Translations under genes and position numbers: made by a program
Notes under the pieces: generated by a model
The model's database searches: none
What the model was told of the DNA's origin: nothing
Seen by the model: the letters and a program-made list of their open reading frames with translations, nothing else
Assembly: GCA_021841005.1 (NCBI GenBank)
Contig: JAKBVZ010000019.1
Location: 62,001 to 126,000 of the forward strand
Length of the DNA stretch: 64,000 nt
From: Actinomycetes bacterium
Lineage (GTDB): Bacteria; Actinomycetota; Acidimicrobiia; Acidimicrobiales; JAMCPL01
Direction: 5' to 3'
Shown: positions 35,901-43,815 of the stretch, piece after piece
Layout: each line of letters starts with the position of its first letter
How positions within the stretch are numbered: position 1 is the stretch's first letter

Positions 35901-36336
35901 TGTGTACGTAACGTTCCCAGGCATCAGTGGTGTCCTGGACCAGGGAGCGGCAGTGAGCGTTGAAGCGATCCACCCCGAAGTCGTGTATCGCAACCTTGCC
36001 CGATACGCCGAGGTCCTTTTCTGTAGCCATTTCTGCCGGAAGACCATGGCAGTCCCATCCGAAACGGCGGTCGACTCTCTTGCCTCGCATGGTCCAGAAG
36101 CGTGGTATGGCGTCTTTTACAAACCCGGTTAGCAGATGTCCGTAATGGGGAAGACCGTTGGCAAATGGGGGTCCGTCGTAGAAGATGAACTCTCCATCCT
36201 CGGGAGGGTGCGCATTCAATGTTTTCTCGAAAATATGGTTGGTATCCCAGTACGTGAGTACCTCCTCCTCTATGAGGGGATAACTCGGCTGCTGGCTTAC
36301 CTGGGGATAGGGATTATATTGTGTATTTTCTGACAT
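32992..36336 (-). CDS. ileS: Isoleucyl-tRNA synthetase, eukaryote-like type 2
   Basis: IleRS charges tRNA-Ile. The 1114-residue product has the class I motifs PFANGLPHYGH (HYGH at 64-67) and KMSKR near 657, plus FGWDCHGLPAE, DVLDCWFESGSMPFAQ and a C-terminal anticodon-binding region. The HYGH signature and RFGWDCHGLPAEM wording mark the type 2 enzyme found in eukaryotes and many actinobacteria, a class known for low mupirocin sensitivity. A hydrophilic insert of about 50 residues (His/Ala/Glu-rich) sits at the start of the editing domain before WTTTPWTLPSNLALA. It is divergent from the DksA/TraR gene; 133 bp lie between them and no T-box leader is evident on the ileS side. Confidence 0.97.
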   Translation of the reverse strand: MSENTQYNPYPQVSQQPSYPLIEEEVLTYWDTNHIFEKTLNAHPPEDGEFIFYDGPPFANGLPHYGHLLTGFVKDAIPRFWTMRGKRVDRRFGWDCHGLPAEMATEKDLGVSGKVAIHDFGVDRFNAHCRSLVQDTTDAWERYVHRQARWVDFENAYRTMDVTYMESVMWAFKRLHDMGLLYESERVLPYCWECETPLSNFETRQDDSYRPRIDPAVTVAFTVHPASDYPSKELAQARDSHHHNLSDHPAATPSIEDGNRQASEEATANEADLLAGELKVLVWTTTPWTLPSNLALAVGPSTVYGAYMLDGSAGTPTLIAVARTEAYSDIIGEQAPVAYVTGEQLAGRSYHPLFDFFSETPNAFRIITADFVTTDDGTGVVHLAPGFGEDDYEACSKEGIVTVCPMDERGRFTPEVPPYEGLQVFEANEKIVHDLATKGVLARSERYEHSYPHCWRTDTPLVYKAVSSWFVNVTAIKDRLLAKNEEIHWVPSHIQHGAFGKWLEGARDWSISRNRFWGSPIPVWKSDDPRYPRVDVYGSLDELEADFGRRPGDLHLPEIDSLTRPNPDDPSGKSIMRRVPDVLDCWFESGSMPFAQVHYPFERASWFENHFPSDFVVEYVAQTRGWFYTLHVLAVALFDKPAFKTCIAHGVILGDDGRKMSKRLSNYPEPEEIFSKFGADAMRWFLLSSPVLRGQDLVVQEEAIADTVRLAINPIWNAWYFLSLYANADKMRGEFSASSTKVLDRYILSKTAGLTMQLTAYMEQYDLAAACHAITSFVEILDNWYIRRSRDRFWMARDGSEVVEQDKADAYNTLHTVLTVLVRLSAPLLPLVSEHIYMGLTGEQSVHLAAWPHPGDLPFDPVLNAAMDRVRDICSAAHGIRKANGIRARLPLSTLTVATADTSALEQYKDIIAEELNVKKVVFSNDYTPWARLKLTTIPASLGPRLGPKTQHVIRAAKEGKWHIGDGSSVEVDGTTLEQGEYSLDLVPLDEQSGRALPGNAGVVVLDLAINDDLAREGTARDIVRLVQQARRNAGLDISDRIILGLTLPETIIQAVNDNSSYIREQTQSLEMHLQDSSNSDADNQIALRPAAYVETIDLPDGATVTIAIRRQPL

Positions 36337-36469
36337 AATGATTATTAAATAAGGCGTCCTTCCACTACGGGTATTGTATGCTGTTTTGCAGCCTTCGTGC
36401 TACATGGTATCGTGACTGAACGTATTGGTATACACTTTGGCACCGCGGCAGCATAAAAAGGAGGAAAAT

Positions 36470-37456
36470 ATGACGAAGAGTGCAGGGAAGAGCGTAAAGC
36501 CGGAGGCGCTACCCGCCAACTCAAAGCCGAAAGCAATTGCAAAAAAGGCGCTGGGCACGATTGCTCGGCAAGTGCCACGAGCTGGCGCTACAAGTGCCTC
36601 CAAGGCGCCAGCGAAAGGCAGGGCGCAGCCGGTGTCCAAGTCTGCAGCTAAGCCTGCAAGCAGGGTATCTGACAGACCGGAGACGAAGGGTGCGGTGGCA
36701 ATCTCGGCTGCAAGAAAGCCTGCAGCCAACAAGTTGACCGCCAGGTCAGTGAAAGATGTATCGAAGGTGGGGTCTAAGGTGGCAGGCAAACTTCGTTCTG
36801 GACAGACCTCCACCAGCACTGCATCGAAGGAGGCCGGTAAATCCAGATCCACCACGCCCGGCAAACGTGCTTCTGGCCCTGCTCCTGCTTCCGGCAAGGC
36901 CCTCGCCACCGCGGCCGTGATGCCGGCCGCAAAATCTTCCACAAGGTCGGGACGCAGGGCAACCACGTCCTCCACTTCCACCACCAAGGCCGCCTCCACC
37001 ACCAAGGCAACGTCGCGGGCTCGGATGCCCGGAGAGAGCAGGGCACTGCCGGCGCGGCGCTCTTCGGAAACGTTTTCCTATGCATCGGATGTGAAATTCG
37101 TGGAGGAAATGCGCGAGGCACTGATCAAAGAGCGTACGATATATGAGGAACAGGTCGAGGCACTGAAAGACGAGGCCGAGTCGCTTGCCTTGGAGCGCGA
37201 ACCTGGAGATGTGCAATTTGACGAGGAGTCGGGTGAGGGTGGCACGGCGTCGCTGGAGCGAGAACTCGATCTGTCGCTGTCCGCACAGGCGCTTGAAGCT
37301 ATACAATTGATAGATGATGCGCTGGATGGCATTGACAAAGGCACTTACGGTCTGTGTGACTCGTGCCACAGGCCCATATCCAAGGCCAGGCTCAGGGCGC
37401 TTCCGTATGCGCGGCTGTGCATAGAATGCAAGAGTGGTGGCCTGCACAGGCATTGA
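36470..37456 (+). CDS. DksA/TraR-type zinc-finger protein with long Ala/Lys-rich N-terminus
   Basis: The last 120 residues form a DksA/TraR-like domain: a coiled-coil stretch (VKFVEEMREALIKERTIYEEQVEALKDEAESL) and a C4 zinc finger, CDSCHRPISKARLRALPYARLCIEC. Such proteins bind the RNA polymerase secondary channel or have unknown roles in actinobacteria. The first 200 residues are Ala/Lys/Ser/Thr-rich and disordered, histone-tail-like. ATG 36470 has an excellent AAGGAGG site. The stop overlaps the TTG start of lspA. Confidence 0.87.
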   Translation: MTKSAGKSVKPEALPANSKPKAIAKKALGTIARQVPRAGATSASKAPAKGRAQPVSKSAAKPASRVSDRPETKGAVAISAARKPAANKLTARSVKDVSKVGSKVAGKLRSGQTSTSTASKEAGKSRSTTPGKRASGPAPASGKALATAAVMPAAKSSTRSGRRATTSSTSTTKAASTTKATSRARMPGESRALPARRSSETFSYASDVKFVEEMREALIKERTIYEEQVEALKDEAESLALEREPGDVQFDEESGEGGTASLERELDLSLSAQALEAIQLIDDALDGIDKGTYGLCDSCHRPISKARLRALPYARLCIECKSGGLHRH

Positions 37457-38055
37457 ACCCAAGGCGTGCATCCTCGACATCCGAACGGACGCACTCCGGT
37501 CAAGTACGTCACGGGGGGCGCTTATGCGCAACTGCAAGAGCCAGGTGTCTTGCAGTTGCGGCGCTGACGGCGTCAATAGTGATTGTCGCGGACCAAGTGG
37601 CAACATCGTGGGCGCTCACGCGGTTGGCGAGAGGGCCGATTCACGTCATGGGGCCGTTGAATCTACAACTTGTGATGAATACGGGCTTTTCATTCGGGAT
37701 TGCAAGAGGGAACTCTTCCGCGATAGCTGTGGTGGCAGGCGTGCTGGTCGTCATCCTGATATGGGCTGTGACCAGGGCGCGTACAGTTCCGCTTTCTTTG
37801 GCATACGGGATGATCATAGGCGGGGCGGTGGGCAATCTGGCCGATCGCCTGTTCCGGGGAACTCACGGTGCCGTAGCAGACTTCATCAGCTTTAAGTACG
37901 GGCCTACATTCAATGTTGCAGATGCCTGTATCGACATCGGTGGATTACTGGTGGTAATCATCTGGACGAGGCGATCGATGAAGGAATTCTCTCATGTAAG
38001 TGCTGGGGATGCAACGGCCGATCAGGACAGGGATGCCAGCAATTGGACGGATTGA
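37453..38055 (+). CDS. lspA: Lipoprotein signal peptidase LspA
   Basis: LspA removes signal peptides from prolipoproteins in the membrane. The membrane segments and catalytic Asp motifs are clear: VADQVATSWAL, MNTGFSFGIARG, GGAVGNLADRLFRGTHGAVADFI and FNVADACIDIG. There is no in-frame ATG or GTG near the family start; TTG 37453 overlaps the previous stop (TTGA) and gives 200 residues, about 30 longer than usual at the N-terminus. An in-frame start at 37363 inside the previous gene is unlikely. Confidence 0.9.
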   Translation: MNPRRASSTSERTHSGQVRHGGRLCATARARCLAVAALTASIVIVADQVATSWALTRLARGPIHVMGPLNLQLVMNTGFSFGIARGNSSAIAVVAGVLVVILIWAVTRARTVPLSLAYGMIIGGAVGNLADRLFRGTHGAVADFISFKYGPTFNVADACIDIGGLLVVIIWTRRSMKEFSHVSAGDATADQDRDASNWTD

Positions 38056-39161
38056 TCGAGCAACGACCTGTGGCATCTCCTACCAAGTCCTTCTCCGTTC
38101 CGGCTACTCTGGCCGGCGAGCGGGTGGACAGGGCTATATCGCTTGTACTGGATATGCCGCGGGCCAAAGTCAGTTCGCTTGTAGCTGCGGGGAAAGTCAT
38201 GGTGGATGGCATACCTCCGTCGCAGCGCAGCAAGCTGCTGGTCGAGGGACAGGTTGTAGAAGTGACGGTAGGGGAGTACGTTCCGGATGTTGCCATAGCG
38301 GACAGCACGGTAGCTTTCAAGGTAGTGTATGCCGACGAGTGGATCGCAGTCATTGACAAGCCTGCAGGACTTGTCGTGCATCACGGTGCTGCTCACGCGA
38401 GCGGTACGCTGGTGGATGGCCTTCTTGCGAAGTTTCCGGGGCTCGGGCAATTGGCAGCTATGGGTGCGATGGATGCTGCACGACCAGGCATAGTTCATCG
38501 GTTGGATAGGGAAACGTCCGGGCTGATGGTGGTAGGGCTAACCCCCCAGGCATTCAGCACCTTGAGCGCAGCGATGGCTGCGAGGCAGGTTGAACGGCAC
38601 TATACGGCACTGGTGTCTGGTACCGTGCCTGAAGCTCGGGGAAGTGTAGATGCTCCCGTAGGAAGGATGCCGGGTAATCCTACCAGCATGGGGGTAACTG
38701 TCACTGGTAGGCATGCCGTTACGCATTATACCGTGCAAGCTCGCTTTGCCAGGCCGGTAGAGACCAGCCTGCTCGACGTACGCCTGGAAACCGGTAGGAC
38801 TCATCAGATACGTGTGCATATGTCCTCGATCAGTCATCCTGTCATAGGCGACACCCGTTACAAAGGACCTTCATGGAAGTCGCTTGGATTGGGCGGTGGT
38901 CTTATTGCTGAAGCCCGGGAAGGCGTGACCGTGATTGGGGAAGGCGTGGATGGGGCTGGTCCGGGAGATGGGGCCGTGGATGGCGACCCACCTGCGCCTC
39001 TTGGCGAGGGGCGCATCTTCCTCCATGCATGCAGGCTGTCACTGGAGCATCCCGTTACCGGCAGGCATATGGAGTGGCAGTCGCCCCTTCCCTCCGAGTT
39101 GGTGTCCGTCTTGCAGCGACTGGAATCAGCCTGCAATCCTGCCGGCAATTGCCACGCGTGA
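38043..39161 (+). CDS. rluD: RluA/RluD-family pseudouridine synthase
   Basis: The enzyme isomerises uridines in 23S rRNA. An S4 RNA-binding domain comes first (ERVDRAISLVLDMPRAKVSSLVAAGKVMVDG). The catalytic motif PGIVHRLDRETSGLMVV holds the active-site Asp, and LETGRTHQIRVHMSSISHPVIGDTRY follows. A Gly/Asp-rich insert of about 45 residues (GLGGGLIAEAREG ... PPAPLGEGR) interrupts the family sequence just before the conserved HACRLSLEHPVTG. Start codons TTG 38043 and TTG 38052 both overlap the lspA end. The gene after lspA is commonly rluD. Confidence 0.92.
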   Translation: MDGLIEQRPVASPTKSFSVPATLAGERVDRAISLVLDMPRAKVSSLVAAGKVMVDGIPPSQRSKLLVEGQVVEVTVGEYVPDVAIADSTVAFKVVYADEWIAVIDKPAGLVVHHGAAHASGTLVDGLLAKFPGLGQLAAMGAMDAARPGIVHRLDRETSGLMVVGLTPQAFSTLSAAMAARQVERHYTALVSGTVPEARGSVDAPVGRMPGNPTSMGVTVTGRHAVTHYTVQARFARPVETSLLDVRLETGRTHQIRVHMSSISHPVIGDTRYKGPSWKSLGLGGGLIAEAREGVTVIGEGVDGAGPGDGAVDGDPPAPLGEGRIFLHACRLSLEHPVTGRHMEWQSPLPSELVSVLQRLESACNPAGNCHA

Positions 39162-39251
39162 AGAGATAAAGTGGCGGGGCCGGGATATGATCGTGAATGC
39201 GAAACGAGAGCATGATCGCTTCGGCGCACGATGATCGGTTGCGTGCGCAAG

Positions 39252-39271
39252 CCCGGTCCTTAAGGGCCGGG
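39252..39271 (+). terminator. Strong hairpin after rluD
   Basis: CCCGGTCC-TTAA-GGGCCGGG forms an 8-bp stem with one G-U pair and a four-base loop. It lies 90 bp after rluD and 33 bp before the next start. No U-run follows, so it could be a terminator of the I-shaped kind or a 5' structure of the next gene. Confidence 0.45.
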
Positions 39272-39303
39272 AGGATGTCAAACGACGATAAGGAGCTGAA
39301 AAC

Positions 39304-40437
39304 ATGGCAGGACCTCTTGAAGGGGTGAAGGTGCTGGAACTGGCAGGCATAGGCCCTGCACCATTCTGTTGCATGATGCTTGCCGATGCTGGCGCCGATG
39401 TGCTTCGCGTGGAACGTATAAAGGGCGGATTGACGGGCGGATTGACCAGCAAGGATGGAGACGTGAAGTCAGGCAGCCCGCACTGGGATCTGCTCAACCG
39501 GGGCAGGCGATCTCTGTCGCTTGACCTGAAGGATCCGGCCAATGTGGAACTGGTGCTGAAAGCCGCATCCAAGGCCGACATCTTGGTGGAAGGTTGGCGT
39601 CCAGGTGTGGCGGAACGGCTTGGCGTGGGTCCCGAGGTGTGCATGAAGCGTAATCCCAGGCTCGTGTATGGCAGGATGACCGGTTGGGGGCAGGACGGCC
39701 CCCTGGCGATGCGTGCAGGGCATGACATTGACTACATTGCGATATCCGGCGCCCTTTGGGCTATAGGGAGAAATGGCGAACGGCCGGTTCCTCCCATCAA
39801 TCTTGTGGGTGACTTCGGCGGAGGTGGGATGCTGGCGGCTTTCGGGCTGCTGGCCGCCCTCGTGGAGGCGGGTCGGTCCGGTCAGGGACAGGTGGTGGAT
39901 ATCGCGATGGTCGATGGTGCATCTGTGCTGATGACCATGGTATACGCATTGCGCGAATTCGGCGTATGGCAGGATGACCGGGGTGCGAACCTGCTCGATA
40001 CCGGTGCGCCGTTCTACGAGGTATACGAGACGGCGGATGGCCAGTACATGGCCGTAGGTGCCATCGAGCCGCAGTTCTACGCAGAGCTCCTAAAGGGCCT
40101 TGGGATAGAATCAGATAGCGACTTACCCGGGCAGATGGACAGGAGTCGATGGCCGGAGATGAAGGAGCGCTTTGTCGGGATTTTCAAGACCAGGACTCGC
40201 GCGGAATGGGAGAGTATTTTCGATGGTGTAGATGCGTGCGTGGCGCCGGTGCTCTCGCCGGCTGAGGCGCCCCAGTACCCGCACAACCGGGCAAGGTCCA
40301 CCTATGTGGAACGAGATGGCCAGATCCAACCGGCTCCTGCTCCCAGATTCTCCAGGACGCCGAGCGCAATTGTGCGCCCCGCTCCGCACCCAGGCGCTGG
40401 TGGGGAGGATGCTCTCAGGGAGTGGGGCGTAGCCTGA
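39304..40437 (+). CDS. Alpha-methylacyl-CoA racemase (CaiB/BaiF family)
   Basis: The enzyme inverts the 2-methyl centre of branched acyl-CoAs. The 377-residue product begins MAGPLEGVKVLELAGIGPAPFCCMMLADAGADVLRVER. The catalytic pair known from mycobacterial MCR (His126 and Asp156) corresponds here to H140 in GHDIDYIAISGA and D170 in VGDFGGGGML. The shift of 14 is explained by an insert containing the duplicated GGLTGGLT. AAGGAG lies before the ATG. It sits with two acyl-CoA ligases and a MaoC hydratase, suggesting branched-chain fatty acid or sterol side-chain use. Confidence 0.9.
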   Translation: MAGPLEGVKVLELAGIGPAPFCCMMLADAGADVLRVERIKGGLTGGLTSKDGDVKSGSPHWDLLNRGRRSLSLDLKDPANVELVLKAASKADILVEGWRPGVAERLGVGPEVCMKRNPRLVYGRMTGWGQDGPLAMRAGHDIDYIAISGALWAIGRNGERPVPPINLVGDFGGGGMLAAFGLLAALVEAGRSGQGQVVDIAMVDGASVLMTMVYALREFGVWQDDRGANLLDTGAPFYEVYETADGQYMAVGAIEPQFYAELLKGLGIESDSDLPGQMDRSRWPEMKERFVGIFKTRTRAEWESIFDGVDACVAPVLSPAEAPQYPHNRARSTYVERDGQIQPAPAPRFSRTPSAIVRPAPHPGAGGEDALREWGVA

Positions 40438-40494
40438 GACAGATGATGGGGCGTAGCCTGAGACAGATGATGGAAGCGGCCTGAGACAGATGAT
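40424..40494 (+). repeat. 24-bp repeat, three copies, over the racemase stop codon
   Basis: GGGGCGTAGCCTGAGACAGA opens identical 24-bp units at 40424 and 40448; a diverged 23-bp third copy is at 40472. The first copy carries the last codons and the TGA of the racemase gene, so the later copies contain relics of its end. Confidence 0.9.
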
Positions 40495-40808
40495 GGAAGA
40501 GACAGTGGAACGGTACCCGTGGCAGGTGGTAGCCATGGTTTTCATGGCAGGACGCGTCAGAATATACACAGAGCTTGCAAGCTCGTGCTGATGAACGTGC
40601 TGGTGCACCACGGTATGATGCCACGATACCAGCACGCGGTGAGCATGCCTGAGATGAACGTGCTGGTGCACCACGGTATGATGCCACGGTACCAAACCAG
40701 CATTCCCTACGTGGCGATGAACGTGCTGGTGCACCACGGTATGATGCCACGGTATGCTGTAGGTAACGGATTTGGTTACCATGTCAGATATTGAAAGGGG
40801 CATATGCG
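40438..40808 (+). other. Repeat-rich intergenic region before the acyl-CoA ligase
   Basis: These 371 bases contain the ends of the 24-bp repeats, a unique stretch (40495-40590), and the three-copy 63-bp-period repeat (40591-40750). An open frame, 40519-40794, runs through all three copies and its TGA overlaps the in-frame TTG at 40791 of the ligase frame. No recognised gene is present. Confidence 0.6.
40591..40750 (+). repeat. Three 34-bp repeats at exact 63-bp period
   Basis: ATGAACGTGCTGGTGCACCA begins identical 34-bp copies at 40591, 40654 and 40717; about 8 more bases are partly conserved after each. The spacers of about 21 bp differ. The core includes the palindrome TGGTGCACCA, and in copy 1 CGTGCTGGT pairs with ACCAGCACG. 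The period is 21 codons, so the frame encoding MNVLVHHGMMPRY repeats without interruption. Confidence 0.92.
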
Positions 40809-42437
40809 ATGGAAAGCACAATGCAGGATTTTCCACTTACGATTACCCATGTCTTGAGGCATGGGATGAGAATATACAGGGACAGTGAGGTTGTTACTTA
40901 CGAGGGAGGGGAGTACCGGCGAGCCAGTTTCTCCGAGGTGGGTATCCGGACAAGTAGGCTGGCTTCTGCCCTGAAAGGCCTAGGGATACAGGCTGATGAC
41001 AGGGTGGCCACGTTCTGCTTCAATCATCAAGAGCATCTGGAAGCGTACCTGGCTGTGCCGTGTATGGGATCGATTTTGCATACCTTGAACGTGAGGCTTT
41101 TTCCGGCACAGCTTGGGTACATCATCAGCGACGCGGAGGATAAAGCCATACTGTTTGATGCGATGCTGGCTCCGCTCCTGGCCAGAGCGAGAGAGCAAAT
41201 GCGCAGTGTTCGGTTCTTGATACCGATAGGAGAAGGAGACACTTCTTCTCTTCAGGGGATTGCTGAGATAATACCGTATGATGAGTTGCTGTCATCGGGA
41301 ACCGGCGATTTTGAATGGCCAGAACTGGACGAGAGAAGCGCAGCAGGCATGTGCTATACCAGTGGAACCACGGGTGACCCAAAGGGGGTTGTATACAGCC
41401 ACAGGTCCACTTTCCTGCATTCCATGGGAGTCTGCATGGCGCCGGAGATTAGCCTGCACGAGAAGGACAAGTCTCTTGTCATCGTACCCATGTTCCACGC
41501 AAATGCCTGGGGGATTCCTTACGCAGCTTTCATGTCTGGTGCGGATCTGCTGATGCCCAAGCAGTATCTACAGGCTGAGCATCTGGTACACATGATCGAA
41601 GCGGAACGTCCAACCACGTCCGCTGGCGTGCCGACGATCTGGAATGACGTACTCAAGTACTTACAGGAGCATCCTGGTATCGACACTTCTTCCCTGAAAG
41701 TGGCCACCGCGGGTGGCTCATCGGTGCCTCGACACTTGATGGAGGCGTTCGACGAGGAACTCGGGATCAAACTCATACAAGGATGGGGTATGACCGAGAC
41801 GAGCCCGCTGGCGGCGCTTGCAATACCACCGGGGAGCGCTTCGCCTGCAGAAGTGATGGACTACCGGTCCTTGACCGGAAGGGTCATAGCTGGGGTGGAA
41901 GTCAGGGTGGCGGGGGATGACGGTACGATCCTGCCCGACGATGGTGTGTCCGTTGGCGAGTTCGAGATACGTGGCCCGTGGATTGCCGGCTCGTACTACC
42001 ACGATCAGAGTGGAGAGCGTTTCCATGATGGCTGGCTGAGGACCGGCGACGTAGGCACATTGGACAGCCGAGGTTTCATGCACATTACCGACAGGTCCAA
42101 AGACCTGATCAAGTCCGGCGGCGAATGGATATCCTCCGTAGATCTTGAGAATGCAATTATGTCATATCCAGATATATTTGAGGCTGCAGTGATTGGAGTG
42201 CCTGACCAGCGCTGGGACGAGCGTCCCCTTGCATGTTACGTGCCGGCTGAGGGCAAGGACGTGAAACCGGAGGCGGTATTGGAGTACCTGTCAGGCACGG
42301 TGGCACGCTGGTGGCTGCCCGAACGCTGGGCAGCCATGGAGGAGGTCCCGAAGACAAGCGTCGGCAAGTTCAACAAGCTGGCGTTGCGATCCAAGTATAT
42401 CAACGGTGAACTCCAGGTGGTGGAGATCCCACGCTGA
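40809..42437 (+). CDS. Fatty-acid (medium/long-chain) acyl-CoA ligase
   Basis: This AMP-forming ligase activates carboxylic acids as CoA thioesters. The 542-residue product has the ATP motif MCYTSGTTGDPKGVVYSHRST, the GWGMTETSP motif, WLRTGDVG, DRSKDLIKSGGEW and the C-terminal catalytic lysine region KTSVGKFNK. The overall pattern is closest to the AlkK/FadD medium-chain group. ATG 40809 follows GAAAGGGG at 8-bp spacing; an upstream TTG at 40791 is in frame but less likely. It is preceded by the 63-bp repeats. Confidence 0.92.
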   Translation: MESTMQDFPLTITHVLRHGMRIYRDSEVVTYEGGEYRRASFSEVGIRTSRLASALKGLGIQADDRVATFCFNHQEHLEAYLAVPCMGSILHTLNVRLFPAQLGYIISDAEDKAILFDAMLAPLLARAREQMRSVRFLIPIGEGDTSSLQGIAEIIPYDELLSSGTGDFEWPELDERSAAGMCYTSGTTGDPKGVVYSHRSTFLHSMGVCMAPEISLHEKDKSLVIVPMFHANAWGIPYAAFMSGADLLMPKQYLQAEHLVHMIEAERPTTSAGVPTIWNDVLKYLQEHPGIDTSSLKVATAGGSSVPRHLMEAFDEELGIKLIQGWGMTETSPLAALAIPPGSASPAEVMDYRSLTGRVIAGVEVRVAGDDGTILPDDGVSVGEFEIRGPWIAGSYYHDQSGERFHDGWLRTGDVGTLDSRGFMHITDRSKDLIKSGGEWISSVDLENAIMSYPDIFEAAVIGVPDQRWDERPLACYVPAEGKDVKPEAVLEYLSGTVARWWLPERWAAMEEVPKTSVGKFNKLALRSKYINGELQVVEIPR

Positions 42438-42452
42438 ACCGATCGCTATGCA

Positions 42453-43676
42453 TTGCCGGATTTCCTGGCGCATGTCCCCAATAGTGCGAGTCCGGGTTGC
42501 CCCATGCAGAGACTGATTGCGCTGGACATGTCGGCTGGTGAACAGTACGTGTCAGCCGTTTTACGGGCATGGGAAGGTGGTGATGCCGTCATGCCCCTGG
42601 ATCGTAGGCTTCCGTCAGGCACCATGCAGCGGCTCATTGATGTATGCCGGCCCACGCATGTGCTTAGCGATGATGGAGTACTTATGAAGCAGGCTTCAGG
42701 TATTCCTGTGGATGAAGATGACGCACTCGTGATGCCTACCAGCGGTACTTCCACCCGTCCCAAAGGCGTGGTGTTGACAATGGATGCGCTCGAGACGTCT
42801 GCACGCATGGCTTCTGCACGGCTGTCGGTCGATCGGGATACGGATACCTGGCTTGCCTGCCTTCCGCTTGCACACATTGGGGGTTTCTCGGTAATTACCA
42901 AGGCATTGTTCAACGGCGTACGGTTGCGGTTGCTCGATGGCTTTGATGCTGGACTGGTCGAGAACGAAGCCCGCAGGGGAGCCACCCTTGTGTCGCTGGT
43001 GCCAACCGTGCTCGGACGCGTGGACGCTCGGCTGTTTAGAAGGATTGTGTTGGGTGGTTCGATGGTGCCTGATGGTCTACCGGACAACGTGGTTACCACT
43101 TATGGCATGACCGAGACTGGAAGCGGTTGTATATATGACGGCATCCCGCTGGACGGTGTAGAGATGGCCATAAGAAGCAGCAATGGGAACGTTTCTTCCT
43201 GTGGTGGTGGAGAGGTGATGATAAGAGGGTCGGTACTATTGCGTTGCTATCGTGACGGTAATGTACCCCTGCTGCCAGATGGCTGGTTTCCTACGGGGGA
43301 TAATGGCTGGATAGAGGGTGGCGATGAAGTGGATACACAAGGTCCCCTGCATGTATTGGGTAGGATGTCGGAGATCATCAACACCGGTGGAGAAAAAGTG
43401 GCTCCCGAACAAGTGGAGCGCGTGCTTGCGGCTCACAAGTCAGTACAGGAAGTGGCCGTCGTTGGCAAGCCCGATCCACAGTGGGGTGAACGTGTTGTAG
43501 CATGCGTGGTGCCAAAAGACTGGTCAGATCCCCCTACATTGGAGTCCTTGGCGGAGATGGCCAAATCACACCTGGCGCCATGGGCCGCTCCGAAGGAACT
43601 CGTGCTGCTGGAATCCATGCCTAAAACGCCACTCTTGAAGACCGCACGTCACATACTCAAGCGTGGAATGCCATAG
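42453..43676 (+). CDS. AMP-forming ligase, MenE-like
   Basis: This 407-residue acyl-CoA ligase-type protein is compact: MPTSGTSTRPKGVVLT is the ATP loop, LPLAHIGGFSVITKAL the substrate region, TYGMTETGSG the adenine motif, WFPTGDNGWI and GRMSEIINTGGEKVAPEQVE the hinge, and TPLLKTARHILKR the C-terminal lysine. The short N-domain resembles O-succinylbenzoyl-CoA ligase MenE, but no other menaquinone genes are nearby and neighbours favour fatty-acid metabolism. The start is a TTG 15 bp after the preceding ligase. Confidence 0.8.
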   Translation: MPDFLAHVPNSASPGCPMQRLIALDMSAGEQYVSAVLRAWEGGDAVMPLDRRLPSGTMQRLIDVCRPTHVLSDDGVLMKQASGIPVDEDDALVMPTSGTSTRPKGVVLTMDALETSARMASARLSVDRDTDTWLACLPLAHIGGFSVITKALFNGVRLRLLDGFDAGLVENEARRGATLVSLVPTVLGRVDARLFRRIVLGGSMVPDGLPDNVVTTYGMTETGSGCIYDGIPLDGVEMAIRSSNGNVSSCGGGEVMIRGSVLLRCYRDGNVPLLPDGWFPTGDNGWIEGGDEVDTQGPLHVLGRMSEIINTGGEKVAPEQVERVLAAHKSVQEVAVVGKPDPQWGERVVACVVPKDWSDPPTLESLAEMAKSHLAPWAAPKELVLLESMPKTPLLKTARHILKRGMP

Positions 43677-43802
43677 GACGGAAGGGGCATGCTGCGCAAC
43701 CATTCCGGGAAGCCGCGATCGGGCATAACTGAGAGCTGAGTTGCCGCATGCACGGCAAGTACACCCAGGCACCGCGATTTCGTACTGCTTACCTGAGTCT
43801 GC

Positions 43803-43808
43803 TATTGT
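43803..43808 (+). promoter_or_regulatory. Candidate -10 box of the DUF6941-like gene
   Basis: TATTGT lies seven bases before GTG 43816, which lacks a ribosome-binding site. This is consistent with leaderless transcription of the DUF6941-like/MaoC pair. Confidence 0.4.
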
Positions 43809-43815
43809 CTTAGGC

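Noticed and set aside
36440-36460. T-box-like sequence TTGGCACCGCGGC
   Set aside because: It resembles the T-box core but is on the strand of the DksA/TraR gene, has no space for a full leader and lies behind the divergent ileS start.
43741-43758. TTGCCG/CGGCAA hairpin before the DUF6941-like gene
   Set aside because: A 6-bp stem without a U-run; it could be a weak terminator or chance, so it is not listed.
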